A stretch of DNA of 64,000 bases. Origin: Casuarina equisetifolia. Its lineage: Eukaryota; Streptophyta; Magnoliopsida; Fagales; Casuarinaceae. Below the pieces are notes generated by a model, which saw nothing but the letters and a program-made list of their open reading frames with translations, did not search any database and had not been told where the DNA came from. The stretch lies in the NCBI GenBank assembly GCA_028551475.1, contig CM052361.1:13895501-13959500 (forward strand). The letters run 5' to 3'. Shown one piece after another: positions 11,360 through 21,957 of the stretch; position 1 is the stretch's first letter, and every line of letters starts with the position of its first letter. The position numbers and the translations under genes are program-made.

Positions 11360-12135
11360 TTGGTTCACCCAAAGAATGAGGAAATTGAAAGCGAAGAGAT
11401 ACAGGAGTATGCCAATCTCATGGAAGCAAATCCACCATATTCACAGCAAAAGGCAATAAAGTTTGAGGAGTTGGGACAACACATGACAAAACCTAAGTCA
11501 TCAATTAAAAAGCCCCCAACTCTTGAACTCAAGCCCTTACCTTTTCATTTGAAATATGTTTATTTAGATGAAGTTTCTACTTTGTCAGTAATCATATCTT
11601 TTTCTTTTATAGAATCAATGGAAGAGAAATTACTTCAGGTGTTGAAAGAGCATAAAGGAGCAATTGGATGGAAAATAGCTGACATCAAGGGAATTAGTCT
11701 TTCACTTTGCATGCACAAGATTTTGAAGGAAGAGCAGTACAAAGCTACTGTTCAACCTCAGAGGCGATTGAATCCAAAGGTGCAAGAAGTGGTGAAGGCT
11801 GAGGTAATCAAGTTGCTTGATGAAAGGATCATTTATCCTATCTCAGACAGTCCTTGGGTAAGTCCTGTGCAAGTTGTGCCAAAGAAGGGAGGTATGACTG
11901 TTCAAAGAAATGACAATAATGAATTGATTCCAACTAGGACAGTTACTGGATGGCGTGTGTGTATAGATTATAGAAAACTAAATGATGCCACTAGAAAAGA
12001 TCATTTCCCTTTACCATTTATTAATCAAATGTTAGAAAGGCTTGTAGGACATGAATTTTATTGCTTTCTTGATGGGTATTCAAGGTATAATCAAATTCAC
12101 ATTGCACCAGAAGATCAAGAGAAAACCACTTTCAC
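11360..12135 (+). pseudogene. Element B reverse transcriptase, first (duplicated) copy
   Basis: It encodes the RT N-terminal region: LLDERIIYPISDSPWVSPVQVVPKKGG, then TRTVTGWRVCIDYRKLNDAT, then FYCFLDGYSRYNQIHI, where FLDGYSRYNQI is the first catalytic-aspartate block. The frame breaks at 12136 because the sequence jumps back to a second copy of 11481-12135. The catalytic YxDD block is not in this copy. The family uses RT to copy its RNA into cDNA. Confidence 0.85.
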
Positions 12136-12787
12136 ATGACAAAACCTAAGTCATCAATTGAAGAGCCCCCAACTCTTGAACTCAAGCCCTTACCTTCTCA
12201 TTTGAAATATGTTTATTTAGATGAAGTTTTTACTTTGCCAGTAATCATATCTTCTTCTTTTACAGAATCAATGGAAGAGAAATTACTTCAGGTGTTGAAA
12301 GAGCATAAAGGAGCAATTAGATGGAAAATAGCTGACATCAAGGGAATTAGTCCTTCACTTTGCATGCACAAGATTTTGAAGGAAGAGCAGTACAAAGCTA
12401 CTGTTCAACCTCAGAGGCGATTGAATCCAAAGATGCAAGAAGTGGTGAAGGCTGAGGTAATCAAGTTGCTTGATGTAGGGATCATTTATCCTATCTCAAA
12501 CAGTCCTTGGGTAAGTCCTGTGCAAGTTGTGCCAAAGAAGGGAGGTATGACTGTTCAAAAAAATGACAATAATGAATTGATTCCAACTAGGACAGTTACT
12601 GGATGGCGTGTGTGTATAGATTATAGAAAACTAAATGATGCCACTAGAAAAGATCATTTCCCTTTACCATTTATTAATCAAAATGTTAGAAAGGCTTGCA
12701 GGACATGAATTTTATTGCTTTCTTGATGGGTATTCAAGGTATAATCAAATTCATATTGCACCAAAAGATCAAGAGAAAACCACTTTC
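11481..12787 (+). repeat. 653-bp tandem duplication within the RT of element B
   Basis: The segment starting ACATGACAAAACCTAAG at 11481 is repeated head to tail from 12134. The first unit is 653 bp; the second is one base longer because of an extra A near 12682 that causes a frameshift. The units end in the same CCACTTTCAC (to 12135 and to 12789). I count about 18 base differences between them by eye. The junction uses the short similarity CACATG/CACTTG. The duplication makes a normal RT impossible. Confidence 0.9.
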
Positions 12788-13314
12788 ACTTGTCCTTATG
12801 GTACCTTTGCTTTTAGAAGAATGCCCTTTGGTCTTTTAATGCACCAGCCATTTTTCAGAGATGCATGATGGCCATTTTTTCTAATATGGTTGAAAAATTC
12901 ATTGAGATTTTCATGGATGATTTTTCTATATTTGGTTCATCATTTGACATTTGTTTAGATAATTTAGCAAGGGTCTTACAAAGGTGTAAGGAGACTAACC
13001 TTGTTTTGAATTGGGAGAAGTGTCATTTTATGGTGCAGGAAGGAATAGTGCTTGGGCATAAGATATCTAAAAAAAGATTAGAGGTTGATCGAGCTAAAGT
13101 GTAGGTCATTGCAAAACTACCCCCACCAACATCAATGAAACTTGTTAAAGGCTTTTTAGGGCATGCAGGATTCTATAGGCAATTCATAAAAGATTTTTCT
13201 AAAATCGCTAGACCTCTTTCAAGTTTGTTGGTTAAAGATGTGAAATATAACTTTTCTAATGAATGCTTGTAGGCTTTTAACACTTTAAAGGAAAAGTTAA
13301 TATCAACACCAATC
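12136..13314 (+). pseudogene. Element B reverse transcriptase, second copy and catalytic block
   Basis: The second copy repeats the RT N-terminus, shifts frame near 12682, and continues beyond the duplication with TFAFRRMPFGL, then FIEIFMDDFSIFGSSFD (FMDDF is the YxDD catalytic pair, 12910-12930), the thumb region (NWEKCHFMVQEGIVLGHKIS), a stop at 13102-13104, and the connection segment KGFLGHAGFYRQFIKDFSKI near 13145-13210. The active-site aspartates survive although the frame does not. Confidence 0.85.
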
Positions 13315-13788
13315 ATGGTAGCACTAGAATGGGACTTACCTTTTGAGCTAATGTATGATGCTAGTGATTTTGCAGTAGGAGCTGTTTTGGGACAACGGAA
13401 GAATGGATTTTTTCAGACCATTTACTATGCCAATCGAACCTTGTCATGTGCACAATTGAATTATTCAACAACAAAAAAAGAACTTTTGGCAGTAGTATTT
13501 GCTTTTGATAAATTTCGTTCTTATCTAATTGGGTCCAAAGTTATTGTTTATTTTGACCATTCTGCTCTCAAGCATCTACTTGAAAAGAAAGAATCAAAAC
13601 CTAGGTTAATAAGGTGGATTCTCTTGCTACAAGAGTTCGATTTGGAGATCAAGGATAAGAAAGGGACCGAAAATTTAATTGCAGATCATTTGTCTAGAAT
13701 TCACAATCTAAAGGAAGAAGATCAACCTATTATGGAAGAATTTCCCGACGAAAACATTTTTACGCTCCAATCCATCCAAATTCCCTAG
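13315..13788 (+). pseudogene. Element B RNase H
   Basis: A 157-residue open frame with the Ty3-gypsy RNase H pattern: [16 protein letters not shown] (first catalytic aspartate), [20 protein letters not shown] (catalytic glutamate), [11 protein letters not shown] (aspartate) and [13 protein letters not shown] (last aspartate). It removes the RNA strand of the RNA-DNA hybrid during element replication. The domain looks intact although the upstream RT is not. Confidence 0.88.
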
Positions 13789-13809
13789 TATGCTGATTTT
13801 GTCAATTAT

Positions 13810-15063
13810 TTGGTAAGTAATGTTCTTCCTCCTGAAATGTCATATCAACAAAGAAAAAAATTCTTTTCTGATCTCAAACATTATTTTTGGGAAGAGCCTT
13901 TCTTGTTTAAAGTATGTGTAGGCCAGGTTATAAGGAGATGTGTTCTTGAGGAAGAGATGGCTAGTATCCTACACCATTGTCATGCTAGAGAAGCTGGTGG
14001 TCATTTTGGTGTCACCAAAACTGCAGCTAAGGTTTTACAATCTAGATTTTATTGGCCTACACTTTTTAGAGATGCATATTCATATGTAGTTGCATGTGAT
14101 CAATGTCAAAGAACTGGGAATATTTCTAGGAAACATGAGATGCCTCTAAACAATGTTGTTGTGTGTGAGTTATTTGATGTTTGGGGTATTGACTTCATGG
14201 GACCCTTTCCACCTTCTTATGAAAATATGTATATCTTGGTGGCTGTTGAGTATGTGTCTAAGTGGGTAGAAGCAGTAGCATTGCCTATAAATGATGCTAG
14301 GGTTGTGGTTAAATTCTTAAAGAAAAATATTTTTACTCGTTTTGGCACCCCTAAGGCAATCATAAGTGATAGAGGGACCCATTTTTGCAACAAACAATTT
14401 GAAGCACTTTTGGGTAAGTATGGGGTTACCCATAAGATTGCTACCCCTTATCACCCTTAGACTAGTGGTCAAGTTGAGATATCAAATAGGGAAATTAAGA
14501 GAATTTTGGAAAAAACTATGAATGCCTCAAGGAAAGATTGGTCAATGAAACTTGATGATGCACTTTGGGCCTATAGAACAACATTCAAAACACCAATTGG
14601 AATGTCTCCTTTTAGGCTAGTATTTGGGAAGGCTTGTCATCTACTAGTAGAATTAGAGCATAAACATATTGGGCTTTGAAATTTTTGAACTTTGATATGC
14701 AGTCTACAGGTGAAACTCGATTGTTGCAGCTGAATGAATTGCAGGAATTATGAGATGAGGCCTACGAAAATGCCAAAATATACAAGGTGCAGACAAAAAG
14801 ATGGCATGACAAACACATATTAAGAAGAGAGTTTTGTGGTTGGCCAAAAAGTATTACTTTATCACTCTCGTCTTAAATTGTTTCCAGTTAAATTGTGGTC
14901 TCAATGGTCTGGCCCTTTCATAGTCACTAAGGTATTCCCATATGGAGCAATAGAAGTTGCAAATGACACCCAAGGCACGTTTAAAATGAATGGTCAGCGT
15001 TTGAAGCCCTACTTTGAGGGAGTCAATATGCAGAAGACTACAATTGATCTTCTTCCTCCTTGA
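13810..15063 (+). pseudogene. Element B integrase
   Basis: The frame 13810-14460 holds the HHCC zinc domain ([21 protein letters not shown], then CDQCQRTGN) and the DDE core: [10 protein letters not shown] (first Asp), [17 protein letters not shown] (second Asp). A CAG-to-TAG change after ATPYHP at 14458-14460 stops it, but [19 protein letters not shown] with the catalytic glutamate follows. The C-terminal part lies at 14836-15063 ([19 protein letters not shown]). No chromodomain follows, in keeping with Athila-like elements. Several stops and a frame change near 14680 disable it. Confidence 0.87.
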
Positions 15064-16672
15064 GTAGCAACATTGAAGATAGTTTGGCTGAAAACTATAA
15101 AGCAAGCGCTTCTTAGGAGGCAACCTGAGCATTTTATTGGTTCTTTTGTTGAAAATTTTGTCACCACCATCTCCTTAAAGCTTTCTATGGCTATCATCTA
15201 CAATCAGGGGAGTTTTCTCATTCCTATTTTACCTTTATTTTTGCTTTATTTCTTTTTACATTGAGGGCAATGCTCCATTCAAGTTTCGGGGTGGGAAAAT
15301 AAATCTTTTCTTGCTAAATCTAATTGAATTTTTCTCATGTCATGATTAAACCCTTTGTTTTGAATTCTTAGCGATTCTTAGGAAGATGTAGATTCTGTTC
15401 AAACCTACAATTATTATGTGAGTTAAGTGTGATTCTGATTATGTTGATCCATTTATTAAACACTAAAAGTCCTTCATTTTTGAAATTGTATGTATTTCTA
15501 GAGAACATTCATGTGAAGTATGTGATTTTCTTAGATCTCACCCAGATCTTAGAATTTGCTTGATTTCCTCTTGAGGTGAAATCCTAAGCTGCATCTAATT
15601 GAGAAAATGATTTAGGCCATTCTTTGGATCGTTTGAGCCTTTCAAGCAAACCCTATTTATTTATCCCCAATCACCCCGTTGAGCCTTGATTTATATCCAT
15701 TTTTTTATTTTGACACCCACATATATATACCTTTGAGCCTTTGATAAATTATCTTTTCGTCCCGCACCCTTGAACATGTTGATTTTTAGGATATAAGTTT
15801 ATTTGAGTGAAAGAGAAGTCGAGGGGAAGGATGTTATATGGGAAGGATATTAATTGCAATGATTATGTAGCATAATACGTTGCTTTTGTGAATGAAAAAA
15901 AAGAAAGAAAGAAAGGAAATGCAACATTTGTCTAAGAATGGAATTCTCTTATTGCTTATTGTCAAATTCAAGCCACTCAAGGTTTAGAAATTGGTTTTTG
16001 CATAGTAGTTGGATGTCATCAGCAAGATAAGATTATAATAGTTACATTTCTAGTCCTACTACTTGCTTTATTATTGCAAGCATGATTGTGACTTTTGTGA
16101 GTGTCGAAATCCAAGTGAAATCAAGTATTTTTGGGAAGAAATAAATGAGAGAAGTGGTGATAGAAACATCATTTGCAAAAAAAAAAAAAAGAGAAAGCAA
16201 AGAAAAGAAGTGACAAAAGCTCAAATTAGATCCTAGAAAGCAATGTGTTCATGGGTGAATTTAGCCTAAATGACTTTCATCTTACCCCTAGCCTAACCTT
16301 ACATTACAAGCTTATAAAAGTCCTATTGATTCTTGGTTAATGATTGGCCTACATTAGTGGAGAGAGGAATGAAAAGCAAACCTATAAGGTTTGGTTAAAG
16401 ATTTTGAGAGATTGCGTATTAATGTGGATTTATTTAGAGTGCATATAGTTGAAAAGATAAGGACTCACACTCACACATACGAATATGGTCAACATAGTTA
16501 AGAGTCTATCTTATCTTATGAACAATTGTTGTGTTTGGATGAAAGCTATATTTTTTCTTTGAATTGTTAAGTTGAGCAATTTTGAGTGAATTTCAAGAAA
16601 GGGTTTTGTCTGAAACATTTATTATCTCTTACTTTTGCTCGAGGACTAGCAAAATGTCAAGTTTGGGGGTCT
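15064..16672 (+). other. Element B 3' non-coding region and polypurine tract
   Basis: About 1.6 kb without a convincing gene; no env-like frame with signal peptide or transmembrane segments was seen. It opens with a conserved block (GGCTGAAAACTATAAAGCAAG near 15086) that recurs in element D at about 21977. It ends in the polypurine tract GTTTGGGGGTCT (16661-16672), the primer for plus-strand synthesis, directly before the 3' LTR. Low-complexity A/G runs occur at 15890-15915 and 16170-16210. Confidence 0.7.
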
Positions 16673-18094
16673 TGATAACTCTATTTTTATAGAGTTATTT
16701 TGACTATTTTAGGATACAAATAATACAAGTTTTATAAGATAATATTTAAGTTTTGATATATTTATGTAAATTGGTGTTATTTATGTAGCAAACCCCAAAA
16801 GAGCAAAGGAAATAAAGGAAGAGAAAGTTACAAAAAAGCACGTGAAGAAGACAAGGAAAGAAGAAGAAGTCAAAAGAAGAAAAAAGGAGGCAACGTGTAA
16901 AGTAGCAAAAGAGGAGGAAAAGGACAAAAAAAAAAGGACAAGAAAGGAAATAAAGGAAAAGGGGCAAAAAAGTGAATTACTAAGGGAGAATCTTAGGGCA
17001 CGCGTCCCAAGATAGCATAAAAAGGCAAAGGAACGTGAATTAAACAAGGAGAAGGCACCGCACAAGAGAAGAAGAGAGAGAAGAGAGAGAAAAGAAGAAG
17101 AAGCCACGTGTTGCTGCCGAAACCAACCAAGGGAGAGAGAAAAAGTGAGAGAAGAAAGAGAAAACCAAGAAAGAAAAAGAGAAATATAGGCGCGAAAGCT
17201 TCCCTCTACTTCTTATCATTCTTGAATTGTAGGAATTCTGTAAAGAATTCTTAAAGAAAAGACAGTGTGGTGACAACTTTCCTGTTTTTTTATTTAAGAT
17301 GTTTTACTTAATTTCTACTATTGCTTTGGTTTGTTATTTTATTATGTTCTAAACTTCTTTTGTTAGAGCGAAGATGTAGCCTAACTATGATGATGTGAAT
17401 TTTATAAGTTTTTATGTTTTGCTAGATATTTTATTTATGTGAGTTATATATTATTATGCTTAATGCTTTTAAGTGATTGGCCACCACTTGAATGATTTGA
17501 TGTGCATATTTGAGACTAAGAGGTAATAATATGCAATTGCTTCTTATAATATATAACCATGAATTAAATGTGGATAGACATATACCATGTTATTTGTGTG
17601 GCTTTCGGTGATAAGATGATCGAAAGATTTATTGTATACCAAGAATATTCACAGATCCTAATGCATTTGGTTTGTTTCAATTCACATATAGAGATATAGT
17701 GAATTAATGAACTAAATAGGTTTACTATACTTAGACATAGGATAGTAAATAAATTAGGAAGTTCCACCATCACATGGGTAATATCATTCTTGTAAGCATA
17801 AACTATGAAAATTCATATCTAGTAGTTATGGTGAAATCGGAAGCTCTAACATGTTTCTCATCTTGATTTTTCTCTTACTTGGATTCAATTTTAATTAGTC
17901 TTGAGTTTTCGTTTTGAAAGTTTTAAATTTTAATTCATCATCAACAATATTTTGATTTGCTAGATAAATTTTAGGATTAATTCATCATTAGTACTTAATT
18001 AGTTTAGTATTCACCAATCTTCATGGGACGATACTTTTCTTATCATTATATTACTTATTCGACATGTTCACTTGCATTTAAAATTCAACGAACA
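16673..18094 (+). repeat. 3' LTR of element B
   Basis: This 1422-bp copy matches the 5' LTR at 7523-8930 from TGATAACTCTATTTTTATAG to TTCAACGAACA, with scattered substitutions and small indels concentrated in the purine-rich part. It is followed by the target duplication AACAC (18095-18099). Confidence 0.92.
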
Positions 18095-18099
18095 AACAC

Positions 18100-18195
18100 C
18101 ATAATAAAATGGTGTTGTTGAAAGGAAAAATATAACTCTTTAAGAAATGGCTAGGACCATAATGTATGAGTATAACCTTACTTGCTATCTGTGAT
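18100..18195 (+). pseudogene. Copia element A integrase, right part after element B
   Basis: Directly after the AACAC duplication the copia integrase resumes with a frame reading NGVVERKNITL, a stop, EMARTIMYEYNL, the standard block after APRTPQQ. It then ends within about 100 bp, where sequence resembling the 3' end of element C's LTR takes over. The rest of integrase, RT, RNase H and the 3' LTR of A are missing. Confidence 0.75.
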
Positions 18196-18330
18196 AGCTT
18201 CATCTTTTTGCTTATATTCATTCTTTATGCTTAATTTAATTCTATTATGGGTGTTTAAAAACAAATTGATAGACATATTTTTAAATGACTAATTCAACCC
18301 CCCTTTCTTGGTTAGCCATTATACTTAACA
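18196..18330 (+). repeat. 3' end of the 5' LTR of copia element C (truncated)
   Basis: Only the last ~135 bp are recognisable, ending 'TTAGCCATTATACTTAACA'. The primer-binding site TGGTATCAGAGC (18333-18344), complementary to the 3' end of initiator tRNA-Met, follows after two bases. The left boundary with element A is approximate. Confidence 0.6.
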
Positions 18331-18391
18331 ATTGGTATCAGAGCAAGGTTCTATGATTAAAAAGCTTAACATCCTAGAGTATATCCTTATA

Positions 18392-18525
18392 ATGGTTGTA
18401 GAAAAAGGTGTGGTTGTTATGTGGCTCAATAAACCACCATTGTTTGATAACATAAACTATAGACATTGGAAGCAACTAATGCAAGTATTCATCATTGGTC
18501 AAGATTCAGAAGCTTGGCAAGTTAT
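18392..18525 (+). pseudogene. Copia element C gag, N-terminus
   Basis: The frame starts at ATG 18392, 62 bp after the LTR end, as in A. It reads NKPPLFDNINYRHWKQLMQVFI, then EAWQVI, where it is cut at 18525 by element D. Gag continues at 25366 (RKGTTLPKTNEW). It is a close relative of A's gag with independent damage. Confidence 0.8.
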
Positions 18526-20182
18526 TGATAACTCTATTTTGTATAGGGTTATTGTGACTATTTTAAGCATTATATAGTTTAGTATTTGTTAAATTTGATT
18601 TTTATTCATCTATATTTATACATATTTTGTTATTTCATGCAAAAAACCCAAAATAAGTAAAAAAAAAAAAAAAGTAAAAGAAGTATCTAACCTAAAGAAG
18701 AGAAAGAAAACAAAAGAAATAAAGATTTGCTATGTGTAGGCTAACAAAGCAAGGAGAGCACGTGTGAACAAAAGAAAAAAAATATAGAAAAGATAGGGCA
18801 ATTTATTGTGAGAAAGGTGAATCGAACAAGTGTGGATTATCGTGGGAAACTGGAAAAAGGGAGGAGAGAGAAACAAAAAAAAAAGTCTTTTCATCAAGTA
18901 GGTGGTGTGCAGCCAGGATGTGAGTAGCTGGAGACTCACTAGAAGAGTGGTTGCACCTAATAGCGAAGTCTCTAAAAGTGCTTAATGGTCACGCAACAGC
19001 TAACCGTCATGCTTTTTTCTAGCTAAGCACCACAACTCACCACCTTTTCAGCCATTCTAGTCCATTTTTCAGCTAGATTTGAGTGTTTTCTAGCAAAAAG
19101 GAAGCGGATCTACCATCCTAGTGCTATATTTGACATTTTTAGTAGTTTCCAACGAAGAATGGTGAATGTTGTTCGAGCATTTTTCGTGAGATCTACAGGT
19201 TTCTACAGTAGATTTAAGAAATTTCTTTGCAAATCAGCACTCCAGGGACCTTGATCTACCTTTTTTGGCATTTTTCGTGAAGAGCAATGGCAACGCATGG
19301 CAGCGTATGACAGCATATAACGGCAGTGCATGACATCGCATGGTGGCATGTGGTGACAACTTATGAAAGCGTGTTTCAGCTTGTTTTCTTCCCCTCTTCC
19401 TAATGTGCAGATTTATGCAAACTTTTCTCGAATTGAAGACATTTTGGTAACAACTTTCATGTTTTCAATTTGAAGAATGTTTTGTTCAATTTCTAGCATT
19501 ATTTCTATTTATGTAAATACTATGTTTTAGTTTATTGTGTTAGAGCTACATTCATGGTATGAATGTATAATTATGGTGTTTTGTAAGATATTTTATAAAT
19601 GTGAAATTGTATGTTACTGTGCTTTAGCATTTGACTGATTAGCTACTACTTAGATGAGTTGATTTGCATGTTAAAAACCAATAGGAAATGACATGTAGTT
19701 GTTTCTTGTAATGTGCAACCATAAATTAAAATAAATAGACATATACCATGTGGTTTGTGTGGCTTTAAGTGTAAATTGGAATATTCACTAATCTTAATAC
19801 TCTTAGTTCATTTAATTCATTGGTAGAAATACAGTGAGTTAATGAGCTAAGTAGGTTTGCTATACCTAGATATAAAGTGAATAAATTAGGAAATTCTATC
19901 ATCATATGAATAAAGTCAATCTTGCTAGTATTAATGATCAACATTTGTACCTAGTAATTAGGTAAAATCGGATGCTCTAGCATGTTTTAATTATCAAGTT
20001 TAGGTTAAATATAGTTGTTTAGTCTGTGTTTTATCAATTTGATTTGCTGGATAAACTTTAGAAATTGTTCATCTTTAGTAATTAGTTAGTTTTGTAATTA
20101 TTAGTCTTTATGGGATGATATCTTACTTATCATTATATTATTTGTTTGACAAGTACACTTTCATATAGGATTTCATTAAACA
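18526..20182 (+). repeat. 5' LTR of element D
   Basis: A 1657-bp LTR related to that of B (same TGATAACTCTATTTT start and shared blocks such as GACATATACCATGT) but clearly diverged. It contains a poly-A run near 18659-18673. The primer-binding-like TTTGGTGCCATTGCTAGGG follows at 20187. It is about 150 bp longer than the 3' LTR, with extra sequence around 18980-19360. Confidence 0.85.
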
Positions 20183-20333
20183 AGTCTTTGGTGCCATTGC
20201 TAGGGATTGCTTATTTTATTGCTAATTAATATTAGTACCAAATAGCTTCTAAGTTTAATATAGCTTTTGTTACCTTTATTTTACTTTCTTTTTATTTTTC
20301 TTGTAAAAAAACAATTATTGTTAAACAACAAGG

Positions 20334-21957
20334 ATGGAGAACATTAAGTAGACTCCTGAAAGATTATGCACCATCATTTTGGAATGCCACATTAAGTATC
20401 AGGCTTGCAATTCAGGCAAACAACTTTGAGATCAAGCCCTTACTCATCAAGATGCTTCAAAACTCTATGCAATTTAGTGGGCTACCAAATGATGATCCAA
20501 ATGCTCAATTGAAGCCTTCCTTGAATTCTATAACATGATTAAATATAATGGAGTCACAGATGATGTTGTCAGGTTAAGGCTATTTCCATTTTCTCTTAGA
20601 GATATAACTAAAAATTAGGTCTCTTCTCTTTCTACAAGATTAATTACTACATAGAATGATATGACTAAGAAATTTCTTGGTAAGTTCTTTACTTATGCAA
20701 GATCTGCAAAAATGCGTAATGATATTTTCACTTTTAAGCAAATGGATAATGAATCATTGTATGAAGCTTGGGAGAGATTCAAGGAACTTTCGAGAAAATG
20801 TTCACATCATGGACTACTCATATGGTTACAAGTACAAACCTTTTATGATAGGTCTAGTACAGATCTTCATTTTGTAATTGATGCAACTGCAAAAGGGGGA
20901 CTTACATAGTAGAACACTAGACAAGGCATTTAACCTTCCAAAGGAGATGATATTTGATAACAATCAATGGTCTATTAAGAGACTACCAATGCATCAAGCA
21001 AGTGGAATTCATGAAGTAGATCTCTTCACCAAAATATGTGCACAATTGGAAGTGCTTAATAAGAAGATAGACAACCTAAGTATTCTAGTTATGAGACATC
21101 AAGGAAAAATGTGTGAATTTTGTGGTGGAAAATATGCAAGCACAGAATGTCAATTAGGTAACCCTTATGTTTAATATAATGAATATGCTAATTTTGTTAG
21201 GATTTTGAGCAGGTCACACAATGATCCTTACTCCAACATGTACAATCTAGGATGACATAACCATCAAAATCTTTCATGAAGTAACCTAAATGAGATGAGA
21301 CCACAACCAACATTTAAGCAAATAAAAGAGGAGAAGCCTAATTTGGAGGATACAATTACCAAACTGGCCATCATCACATAGAACTTTATAAAAAGGACTA
21401 AAGTTAGATTTTAGAAACAAGAAATGAGCCTTTAGAGATAAGAAGCTTCAATAAAAAATTTGAAGGTGCAGATAAGCCAATTGATTAGCATGATCTCAAA
21501 GAGTCAAGAAGGTCCTTTGCCTAATGACATAGAGAAAAGTCTTATTGATACCGTAGAGGTAATAACCTTAACAAGTGGGAGACTATGATGCTAACAAAGA
21601 GATCATCAAAAATTTGGATAAGGATGTCAGCATGCAACCTGAGGAGGACTAAGGAGCAAACTAATTTTAGAAAATCCTAAGCCCTTTATGCTTTCAATTA
21701 CATCTCCCCAAAGATTCCAGCAATGGAAAAAAGATAAGCAATTTTTGGAATTCCTTGATAGATGTTTAAAATTGCACATTAACATTTCTTTTGCAAAGGC
21801 TCCAATTCAAATATCCAATTGTGTAAAATTGTTGAAAGAGATACTGGAGAATAAAAGGAAGCTGGAACTACATGAGAAAATTGTGCTGATTGAAGAATGC
21901 TCAACCATCATGCAACATAAGTTGTCTCCTAAACTGTTGGAGTTTTATCCTCCTTGA
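20334..21957 (+). pseudogene. Element D gag, decayed, fused to 3' region
   Basis: The ATG at 20334 starts a frame broken within a few codons. Recognisable blocks: YEAWERFKELSRKCSHHGL near 20760, CEFCGGKYASTEC near 21115-21150 (knuckle-like, compare CDHCGGEHASIEC in B), and PQRFQQWKKDKQFLEFLD then LLKEILENKRKLELHE near 21715-21870. At about 21935 the text LSPKL is followed by a fragment matching the integrase C-terminal end of B (DLLPP), showing where pol was removed. Confidence 0.8.

Larger units (their letters stand above)
7523..18094 (+). mobile_element. Complete Athila-like Ty3-gypsy retrotransposon B (10.6 kb)
   Basis: Two LTRs (7523-8930 and 16673-18094) bound an internal region with leader, gag, aspartic protease, RT, RNase H, integrase and a 1.6-kb 3' non-coding region. 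The element is flanked by the perfect 5-bp duplication AACAC (7518-7522 and 18095-18099). It lies inside the integrase of copia element A, which reads through when it is removed. The order RT-RNase H-integrase defines Ty3-gypsy. The protease motif CDLGASINLMP, the RT string TRTVTGWRVCIDYRKLN and the absence of a chromodomain point to the Athila/Tat branch. By eye the LTRs differ at roughly 35 sites, so it is not very recent, and stops and frameshifts break every gene. No env-like ORF was found. Confidence 0.9.

Noticed and set aside
15064-16672. An env-like gene downstream of integrase in element B, as in some Athila elements
   Set aside because: No long frame with signal peptide, surface or transmembrane segments is present; only short frames with many stops.
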